Assembly (NCBI RefSeq): GCF_030252165.1
Contig: NZ_CP126969.1
Coordinates: forward strand, 496,001-560,000
From: Corynebacterium breve
GTDB lineage: Bacteria > Actinomycetota > Actinomycetes > Mycobacteriales > Mycobacteriaceae
Length of the DNA stretch: 64,000 nt
Direction: 5' to 3'
In this document: in pieces, positions 52,873 through 64,000 of the stretch
Position numbering within the stretch: position 1 is the stretch's first letter
Layout: each line of letters starts with the position of its first letter
Made by a program: the position numbers and the translations under genes
Notes under the pieces: model-generated
What the model was told of the DNA's origin: nothing
The model's input: the letters and a program-made list of their open reading frames with translations, nothing else
The model's database searches: none

Positions 52873-53862
52873 ATGACGGAAGTCGCCGCCCGCGCTGAAA
52901 AACCACGGACCCGATCACGAGTAATCGATTGGAGGCTCGTGGTTGCAAGCGTTGCTGTTCTCGCCCTACTCGCATTGTCCCTGTTCGTGGGGCAGTACGA
53001 CATCTTCGGCGCGGACGACGGCGGCGAGATGTTTGCCATTACCCGCATTCCGAGAACGCTGGCTCTTGCGCTTGCCGGAGCCGCAATGGCGATGTCGGGC
53101 TTGGTCATGCAGCTGCTTACCCAGAACCGCTTTGTAGAACCGACGACCACGGGAACCACCGAGTGGGCCGGGCTTGGTCTACTTTTTGTCCTGTATTTCG
53201 CACCGGCCGCGACGATCCTGCAGCGCATGGCAGGCGCGGTGATCTTCGCCTTCATCGGGACCATGATTTTCTTCCTTTTCCTGCGCCGCGTAACCCTGCG
53301 ATCCAGTTTGATCGTTCCGATCATCGGCATCATGTTGGGCGCAGTCGTCGGTTCGGTTTCTACTTTCTTTGCACTGCAGACCGATATGTTGCAGCAGCTC
53401 GGCGTGTGGTTCGCTGGAACCTTCACCGACATTGTCGCTGGACAATACGAGGTGTTGTGGATCGTGGCGATCGTCGTCGTAGCGGTGTTTTTCTATGCTG
53501 ACCGCCTCACCGTTGCCGGACTAGGGGAAGAGGTCGCGACAAATGTCGGCGTGAACTACAACCGCATCATTTTGATCGGCACCGGACTTGTCTCCATCGC
53601 GACGGGGGTGGTGACGGTGGCCGTGGGCTCGTTGCCGTTCTTGGGTCTGATCGTGCCCAACATTGTCAGCATGTACCGCGGAGACGATCTTCGTTCGAAT
53701 CTTCCTTGGGTCTGCCTGCTCGGTATCGCGATCGTCGTGATCTGTGACCTCATCGGTAGGACCATCATCGCGCCGTTCGAGATGCCGGTTTCCGTCATCC
53801 TGGGCATTGTCGGTGCCATCGTCTTCGTCATCTTGATTGTGAGGCAGACGCGTCGTGGCTAG
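52873..53862 (+). CDS. FecCD-type siderophore permease 1
   Basis: A protein of 329 residues with about nine membrane helices. TRIPRTLALALAGAAMAMSG is the FecCD signature, and GSLPFLGLIVPNIVSMYRGD is the coupling loop to the ATPase. It forms a dimer with the next permease and overlaps it by 8 bases. Confidence 0.9.
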   Translation: MTEVAARAEKPRTRSRVIDWRLVVASVAVLALLALSLFVGQYDIFGADDGGEMFAITRIPRTLALALAGAAMAMSGLVMQLLTQNRFVEPTTTGTTEWAGLGLLFVLYFAPAATILQRMAGAVIFAFIGTMIFFLFLRRVTLRSSLIVPIIGIMLGAVVGSVSTFFALQTDMLQQLGVWFAGTFTDIVAGQYEVLWIVAIVVVAVFFYADRLTVAGLGEEVATNVGVNYNRIILIGTGLVSIATGVVTVAVGSLPFLGLIVPNIVSMYRGDDLRSNLPWVCLLGIAIVVICDLIGRTIIAPFEMPVSVILGIVGAIVFVILIVRQTRRG

Positions 53863-54889
53863 AACCCTAGTGCTCAGCAAAAATACTCGTCGCGAGGTCG
53901 GGGCGTTTCAATCTTCCAAGTCCGCTCGTCGGTATTGGATCGTCCTGTGCTCGATGCTTCTTGCAGCAGGCCTGTTTACTGCAGGGCTTTTAGCCTGGGA
54001 CAACCCAATGGAATTTGGCAGCCGTGGGTTTTGGCTTATTGCAGAGCGCCGTCTCGATGCCGTCATCGCGATGGCCATCGTTGCGCTGTGCCAAGCGATG
54101 GCGACGGTGTCGTTCCAGACCGTGACCAATAACCGCATTATTACGCCCTCAATCATGGGCTTTGAGTCGCTCTACACCGTGATTCACACCTCTACCGTGT
54201 TCTTCTTCGGTGCATCTGGGCTGATCAATGCCCGAAACTTAGAGATGTTCGTGCTTCAAATCGTGTTGATGGTCGGTCTGTCATTACTGCTGTACGCGTG
54301 GCTTTTGACCGGGAAGAACAGCAACATGCACGCGATGCTGCTGATCGGAATTATTATCGGCGCAGGTCTTGGCAGCGTGTCGACATTCATGCAGCGCATG
54401 CTGACTCCCAGCGAATTCGACGTGCTTACAGCGCGAATGTTCGGCTCGGTCAATAACGCCGATGCGTCGTACTACCCTGTGGCGATACCACTCATCGCGG
54501 TGGCAGTGGTGGTGTTGTACCTGAACTCACGTCGACTCAACGTCCTCGCTTTGGGTCGAGATGCCGCGATTAATCTCGGTGTGAACTACAAGTTCCATGC
54601 CATTGGCACCTTGATTATGGTCAGCATTTTGATGGCTGTGTCCACCGCACTGGTTGGGCCGATGACGTTCCTTGGGTTCCTCGTAGCAACCTTGGCGTAT
54701 CAGTTCGCCGAAACCTACGATCATCGCTTCATCTTTCCGATGGCTGCGCTAATCGGATTCGTTGTGCTTACCGGCGCCTACTTCATCATGAACCACATTT
54801 TCTACGCGCAGGGCGTTGTGTCCATCATCATCGAAATGGTGGGCGGCATCGTGTTCCTAGTCGTCGTACTGAGAAAGGGTCGACTGTGA
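53855..54889 (+). CDS. FecCD-type siderophore permease 2
   Basis: A protein of 344 residues from GTG 53855 within the end of permease 1. RRLDAVIAMAIVALCQAMAT and GPMTFLGFLVATLAYQFAET are the matching signature and coupling segments. It overlaps the ATPase gene by 4 bases. Confidence 0.9.
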   Translation: MARTLVLSKNTRREVGAFQSSKSARRYWIVLCSMLLAAGLFTAGLLAWDNPMEFGSRGFWLIAERRLDAVIAMAIVALCQAMATVSFQTVTNNRIITPSIMGFESLYTVIHTSTVFFFGASGLINARNLEMFVLQIVLMVGLSLLLYAWLLTGKNSNMHAMLLIGIIIGAGLGSVSTFMQRMLTPSEFDVLTARMFGSVNNADASYYPVAIPLIAVAVVVLYLNSRRLNVLALGRDAAINLGVNYKFHAIGTLIMVSILMAVSTALVGPMTFLGFLVATLAYQFAETYDHRFIFPMAALIGFVVLTGAYFIMNHIFYAQGVVSIIIEMVGGIVFLVVVLRKGRL

Positions 54890-55641
54890 TTACACTTACT
54901 AATGTTCGCAAGGAGTACAACTCTGATGTTGCGATCGGTCCTGTCAATCTGGAGATACCCGCGGGAGGAATCACCGCACTCGTGGGGCCCAATGGTGCAG
55001 GTAAGTCAACTCTTCTCACGATGATCGGACGCCTTCTGGCCATCGACTCCGGTGCCGTTACCGTTGCGCAGCACGACATCTCTAAAACGAAGTCCAAGGA
55101 CTTAGCCAAGGTCATCTCGATCCTGCGCCAGGAAAATCACTTCGTTACCAAGCTCACCGTGCGCCAGTTGGTTGGATTTGGCCGTTTCCCGTACACACAG
55201 GGACGACTCAACGCCGAGGACGAGGAAATCATCACCAAGTACATCGACTTCCTTCACCTCACTGAACTCGAAAACCGCTATCTTGACCAGCTCTCCGGTG
55301 GACAGCGACAGCGCGCCTACGTGGCAATGGTCTTATGCCAAGAGACTGACTACGTCCTTCTCGACGAGCCTTTGAACAACCTCGACATCGCGCATTCCGT
55401 CCAAATGATGCAGCACCTGCAGGAAGCGGCTCAGAAATTCGGGCGGACGATCATCGTTGTACTTCATGACATCAACTTTGCAGCCCGTTACGCCGACTAC
55501 ATTTGTGCGGTCAAGGACGGCCAGATCAGTGCGTTCGGTACGCCCGAGGAAGTACTCCAGTCTGACCTACTTACTGACATCTTCAATACCGAAGTCAAAG
55601 TCATCGACGGCCCAGACGGTCTACTCGCGGTGTATCACTAA
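54886..55641 (+). CDS. Siderophore ABC transporter ATPase
   Basis: A protein of 251 residues from GTG 54886. Walker A GPNGAGKST, signature LSGGQRQRAYVAMVL, Walker B YVLLDEPLNNLD, switch His in VLHDINFAARY. It drives ferric-siderophore uptake. The last gene of the DtxR-controlled operon. Confidence 0.92.
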   Translation: MITLTNVRKEYNSDVAIGPVNLEIPAGGITALVGPNGAGKSTLLTMIGRLLAIDSGAVTVAQHDISKTKSKDLAKVISILRQENHFVTKLTVRQLVGFGRFPYTQGRLNAEDEEIITKYIDFLHLTELENRYLDQLSGGQRQRAYVAMVLCQETDYVLLDEPLNNLDIAHSVQMMQHLQEAAQKFGRTIIVVLHDINFAARYADYICAVKDGQISAFGTPEEVLQSDLLTDIFNTEVKVIDGPDGLLAVYH

Positions 55642-56273
55642 GCTTTCGCTTAACGACGAACAATTGTGCTGTTAACCAGGGGATTTGACCAATTTCATTC
55701 GAGCTGGATATAGTTCTTCAAGTCGCCACCGCAACGGTAACCGCGAGGTTAACCAGGTGAGACAAAGAACCAAATACCAGCAGATTTGACACAGATCAGA
55801 TCATGAAGGTAAGTTCTAAATCCGCTGCTTCAAACCGGGTTCGAAAGAAACCGCAGAGAAGCGTGCGAATGTTGTGTGAGAACTCGATAGTGTGCCAATG
55901 TACTTTTGTTTGTGGATTGGTGTGTGGCTTTTGTGTGTGCCGGCTGCGTGATCCTGTTGTGGGGTTGTGTGGTGGGTGTGTGCCGGTGATGCGTGCTTTT
56001 TCGTGGGGTGCGTGTTGTTTTTTGATAGCGGTACAAGATGCATGATTGTTGCGGACTGGTTTGTGAATGAAGACATTTTTGTTTTTGTTGATGGACTTTT
56101 TAGTTTGTTGATGATTGTTTGCTGGCCCTTTGTTTTGTTCCTCGTCAAGGGATGGGGGTCAGTGGTTGTTTTGTAATTTTTTGGACAATTGGCGAATGAT
56201 ATTTTTTGTTGTTTGTCAGTGTTGTTTTGGTTGGGTTTTCGGGCTTTTTGCTTGATGTTTCTTCTGAAATGTT
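55642..56273 (+). promoter_or_regulatory. rRNA operon promoter and leader region
   Basis: No protein gene. Two promoters: TTGACC (55685-55690) with TATAGT (55709-55714), and TTGACA (55786-55791) with TAAGTT (55810-55815); both spaced by 18. GTTAACCAGG occurs at 55671-55680 and again at 55748-55757. A leader element GTTGTGTGAGAACT (55871-) recurs in the 16S-23S spacer and is probably a boxA/processing signal. The rest is GT-rich leader RNA. Confidence 0.7.
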
Positions 56274-61230
<4,957 letters not shown>

Positions 61231-61428
61231 GCACTTTTGTGTGTGGTGATGCAGCGAGTAAAAATTTGTTTGATCACTGATGAGGTTTGGTGTTCGCGTC
61301 CACTGTGCAGTGTCTGACACAATACGTGTCAGGCGCATCTGAATGATTATGTGCATGGCATGCACCGTGTGGTGTGTGTTGTGTGGTCCACTTGTTCGCT
61401 GGATTGATCGATGTGCCGTTTTTAGGTG
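61231..61428 (+). other. 23S-5S spacer
   Basis: No gene. It includes TGTTCGCGTCCACTGTGCAGT (61289-), nearly complementary to the segment at 58084-58104 before 23S. Confidence 0.6.
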
Positions 61429-61548
61429 TGTCGGTGGTTGATGGCGGCGGGGAAACGCCCGGTCCCATTCCGAACCCGGAAGCTAAGCCCGCCCGCGCTG
61501 ATGGTACTGCACCTGGGAGGGTGTGGGAGAGTAAGTTACCGCCGGCCT
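61429..61548 (+). rRNA. rrf: 5S ribosomal RNA
   Basis: Core CCCGGTCCCATTCCGAACCC and ends GTCGGTGG / CCGCCGGC that pair with each other. About 120 nt. Confidence 0.93.
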
Positions 61549-61693
61549 ATATGTAAATAGGATAATTGAATAGTGTTTGTGTGTGGAGGGTATGTTCTTC
61601 CCACACCCCGTGTGAGCGCCCCTGCTGTGTGTGGTGGGTGCTTGGGGGTGTGGGGGAATGTGCCCTCCTTTTTCTTGTTGTGAGCCCGGGTGG

Positions 61694-61762
61694 TGAACAA
61701 TGATGCACGTTTTACCACCTGCCGGGGTACCTGCACCACCTGAAACGGCCACCACTGTACGG
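61694..61762. repeat. 69-bp direct repeat, copy 1
   Basis: Begins TGAACAATGATGCACG and ends CACCACTGTACGG; differs from copy 2 in only a few bases around the centre. Confidence 0.85.
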
Positions 61763-61791
61763 TGGTAGCGGTCAAAGGGGGGCACGGTGTC

Positions 61792-61860
61792 TGAACAATG
61801 ATGCACGTTTTACCACCTGCCGGGGTACCGACACCACCTAAAACGGCCACCACTGTACGG
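61792..61860. repeat. 69-bp direct repeat, copy 2
   Basis: Same unit as copy 1, 98 bases further; its end lies just before the end of the small membrane protein gene. Confidence 0.85.
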
Positions 61861-61867
61861 ATTGACA

Positions 61868-62059
61868 CTACTTCGCGTCGTCGCGTGGACTGCTGATCCA
61901 CCAGTAGGTGCCAGCGGCAGCTGCTGCGACGAAGACTGTGATGAAGCCGCTCATGAACTCCAGTGATTCGGACGGGAAAATGCCGAGCAGGCCTGCAAAC
62001 CACAAAGGCCCAGTCACCAGGACCGCGATGAAGATGATGATCGCAATGGCGATACGCAT
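61868..62059 (-). CDS. Small membrane protein
   Basis: A protein of 63 residues with two membrane helices (about 3-23 and 35-55), ending SSPRDDAK. ATG with GGAGAC upstream. It is 15 bases after the aminotransferase gene on the same strand. No family recognised. Confidence 0.6.
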   Translation of the reverse strand: MRIAIAIIIFIAVLVTGPLWFAGLLGIFPSESLEFMSGFITVFVAAAAAGTYWWISSPRDDAK

Positions 62060-62074
62060 GGTCGGTTTGTCTCC

Positions 62075-63226
62075 TTAGAATGAAAGCTGGGCAAGTAGGG
62101 ATGATGCTCGTGAAAGTGTCTCGGGTTTCTTGCAAAAGGCAAACCTGACCTGTCGGCGCCATGATTCTGATTGGTCCGTAAAGACTTCGACGGGAATCGC
62201 CGCAAGACCAGCCTTTTCAGGTAAGTCCATACAGAATTTTACTCCGTCGTAGCCGGTGGGAAGGTCGACAACAGTGAAGTATGTGCCGTGCGTGTCGTGT
62301 ACCTGCAGTCCTGTGGCTCGCAACGCTTCTTGGAGAAGGTCTCTCCCCTCGGCGAGTTCAGCGACCATACCTTGGAGCCAGTCGCCCGCATTATCCAAAG
62401 CCCATGCAACCGCAGGTTGGAATGGGGTCGCACCGACGTAAGTCATGAACTGTTTCGCTTTGATGATTCCTTCCATCAGCTCAACTGGAGCCAGAGCCCA
62501 TCCAGTCTTCCAGCCGGTTGCGTTAAACGTTTTCGCTGCGGAGGACACGGTGACCGTGCGTTCGAACATCCCGGGGAGGGAAGCCAAGGCGGTGTGGGTA
62601 TGGTCGTCGAAAAGCAAGTGCTCGTAGACTTCGTCGGATAGCACTAGGAGGTCGCAAGAGACGGCCACTTCGGCGAGCTCTTCGAGGTCTGCAGCCGCGA
62701 AAACGGATCCCGTCGGGTTGTGCGGTGAATTCACAATGATCATGGCGGTGCGGTCAGTGATCGCCGCTCGGACGGCGTCGACATCCACCGTCCAGCTGTT
62801 TCCGGCCGTAACTAATGGGACCGACACTCGGTGCGCGCCTGCCAAGGCGATGGCGGCCGCGTAGGCGTCGTAGTAGGGCTCGAGGACGATGACTTCGGAA
62901 CCGGGCTCTACAAGGCCGAGGACGGTGGCGGTGATCCCTTCGGTGGCTCCCACGGTGACTAAGACCTCGGTGTCGGGGTCATAGGCTACGTTGTAGTCGC
63001 GGAGTCGTTGGCGCGAGATGGCCTCGCGCAGTGCAAGCATGCCACGACCGGGACCGTATTGATTGTTGCCCGCGGCGATCTCTTCGCGCGCAATCTCAAG
63101 CATGCGAGTGGGGCCGTCCGAGTCGGGAAAGCCTTGGCCGAGGTTGATCGCGTTGAATTCAACGGCCCTCGCGGTCATGGTGGCGAATATTGTTTCGCCG
63201 AATGGTTGAAGTCGTTGAACTGTCAT
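62075..63226 (-). CDS. Class I PLP aminotransferase (DapC/AspC-like)
   Basis: A protein of 383 residues. PLP-binding Lys in SSAAKTFNATGWKTGW; NSPHNPTGSVF and VLSDEVYEHLLFD are family motifs. Closest in type to Rv0858c, annotated N-succinyldiaminopimelate aminotransferase, but members of this group also act on other amino acids. The C-terminal Arg for carboxylate binding is in RRQVRFAFCK. It lies between DUF3239 and small membrane protein genes, on the same strand. Confidence 0.87.
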   Translation of the reverse strand: MTVQRLQPFGETIFATMTARAVEFNAINLGQGFPDSDGPTRMLEIAREEIAAGNNQYGPGRGMLALREAISRQRLRDYNVAYDPDTEVLVTVGATEGITATVLGLVEPGSEVIVLEPYYDAYAAAIALAGAHRVSVPLVTAGNSWTVDVDAVRAAITDRTAMIIVNSPHNPTGSVFAAADLEELAEVAVSCDLLVLSDEVYEHLLFDDHTHTALASLPGMFERTVTVSSAAKTFNATGWKTGWALAPVELMEGIIKAKQFMTYVGATPFQPAVAWALDNAGDWLQGMVAELAEGRDLLQEALRATGLQVHDTHGTYFTVVDLPTGYDGVKFCMDLPEKAGLAAIPVEVFTDQSESWRRQVRFAFCKKPETLSRASSLLAQLSF

Positions 63227-63880
63227 TTAGAGAACCAGGAGATTGTTGGGGGTGGCTTTTACTTCGTCGAGGCGTTTGCGTGCCTTTTCTAGTTTTTGCC
63301 AGTGATCCTGAGGGATTGCCTTGCGGGCTTCGGCTACCACTTCTTGGTCGGGTGTTCCCCAAGCAATTGGCATTGGGGAGATCTCGTGCCAATGGTCGGT
63401 GTCACGGCTGGTGCGTTGTCCTTGGACTGCGACTACCGGGATTTTGGCGCCAAGTTTCGGCTCTACGCCGTTGATGCGAGTGACAGTACGAAGGGCTGCT
63501 CCCCAGCGCGGAGGAAGGGCGGGATCAACGTTTGTGTTGACCAGCGCCATGATGACAAAGTCACGGTCAGCGACTTCGGCGATAGTGCCGGCGGCAAGGG
63601 GGTAGCGGTCGTAGAGGCTCTGGGCGTTTCCCACTGATCGTGGGACCGCGAAGGCGACGATGAGCATCATGAGGCCGAAAAGGGCGAGGCTCAGGGTGCC
63701 GAGGAGTCGCCACGGTGAGTCCGGTGAGACAAACAACCAGATCAGCACAGCCGCGATTTCGCTTAGAACAAAAAGTGAGATGCCGGAGATCACCAGGCGA
63801 TTGGTGTCCTTAAGCATTTCGTTGTTCTTCTTGGCAAATGCTTCGTCGACGTCGAACTTGAAAACTTTCATCCCGCTCAT
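63227..63880 (-). CDS. DUF3239 family membrane protein
   Basis: A protein of 217 residues. Two membrane helices (about 29-50 and 60-80), then a soluble domain with VADRDFVIMALVNTNVDPAL and VTRINGVEPKLGAKIPVVAV, typical of DUF3239, a family of corynebacteria. The start is ATG 63880 or ATG 63871; neither has a strong ribosome binding site. Function unknown. Confidence 0.75.
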   Translation of the reverse strand: MSGMKVFKFDVDEAFAKKNNEMLKDTNRLVISGISLFVLSEIAAVLIWLFVSPDSPWRLLGTLSLALFGLMMLIVAFAVPRSVGNAQSLYDRYPLAAGTIAEVADRDFVIMALVNTNVDPALPPRWGAALRTVTRINGVEPKLGAKIPVVAVQGQRTSRDTDHWHEISPMPIAWGTPDQEVVAEARKAIPQDHWQKLEKARKRLDEVKATPNNLLVL

Positions 63881-63891
63881 GGAATACCAGT

Positions 63892-64000
63892 CTAAACGTC
63901 CGAGGAGTCCACGAGGCGGTAGGCATAGCCTTGTTCCGCCAAAAAGCGCTGGCGGTGCAGGGCGTATTCGGCATCCAGGGTGTCTCGTGCGACCACGGTG
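63892..64000 (-). CDS. DEAD/DEAH helicase (XPB/ERCC3 type), 3' end only
   Basis: A partial gene; only the last 35 residues lie in the window (TVVARDTLDAEYALHRQRFL, then AEQGYAYRLVDSSDV). This tail matches the end of actinobacterial XPB-type helicases (Rv0861c group). The next gene upstream in the conserved order before DUF3239 supports it. Confidence 0.7.
   Translation of the reverse strand, partial: TVVARDTLDAEYALHRQRFLAEQGYAYRLVDSSDV

Larger units (their letters stand above)
61549..61867. other. rRNA trailer with 69-bp direct repeat
   Basis: No gene seen. Hairpins near 61581-61609 and 61650-61680 (GGGGGAATGTGCCCTCCTTTTT) are likely rRNA terminators. Then a 69-base unit occurs twice (61694-61762 and 61792-61860). 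Confidence 0.6.

Overview
The window reads as a chromosomal segment of a Corynebacterium (order Mycobacteriales). Gene order matches the Mycobacterium tuberculosis Rv3212-Rv3193c block, read here as 838-23958. There is also an Ag85-type mycolyltransferase, a DtxR-type iron box, a DUF3239 gene, and a 16S gene with corynebacterial signature stretches. I did not settle the species.

Layout. Positions 1-403 hold no convincing gene but carry a perfect -10 hexamer and four GTTAAC palindromes. Positions 404-5382 hold small conserved actinobacterial genes: membrane protein, beta-propeller-like protein, DEAD-box helicase, DUF3107, DUF3152 and TIGR02569. Positions 5404-15630 are a tight DNA-repair operon: adnA, adnB, a K+ channel, a NudC-like Nudix hydrolase and uvrD2. 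Positions 15605-23958 hold an orphan TOMM-type E1-like protein, two metalloprotease-family proteins, a PDZ/Lon-like protease, a lipoprotein, a PPA1309-type protein and a UPF0182 membrane protein.

An initiator tRNA-Met gene (24122-24198) opens an accessory island of about 7 kb. It holds phage-type HTH genes (one ending inside the antisense strand of the tRNA), a truncated replication-type gene, an IS6-family element, and a small AT-rich locus that looks like an SdpI/SDP-type bacteriocin-immunity system. The putative secreted precursor of that locus is interrupted by two in-frame TAG codons, and its membrane cluster carries a broken gene. Further along lie a second pair of IS6-type ends and a two-gene mobile element with a degenerate tyrosine recombinase and a DDE-like transposase.

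From 31525 core genes resume: a secreted mycolyltransferase and a trypsin-like protease (divergent), two inositol-phosphatase-family genes including hisN, prfB-ftsE-ftsX-smpB, and tmRNA. Then come an acyl-CoA ligase, a DUF4395/rhodanese operon behind a CsoR/CstR-like operator, an ion antiporter, an alcohol dehydrogenase, aqpZ, a frameshifted ppc, and an iron-siderophore ABC operon behind a DtxR box. A complete 16S-23S-5S operon follows (56274-61548). The window ends with a 69-bp duplication, a small membrane protein, a class I aminotransferase, a DUF3239 protein and the 3' end of an XPB-type helicase.

The most unusual material is the SDP-like locus at 26293-27819. Other points worth checking are the ppc frameshift, the loss of the zinc-ribbon cysteines in NudC, the Walker A lysine missing from AdnA, and the degenerate recombinase/transposase pair.
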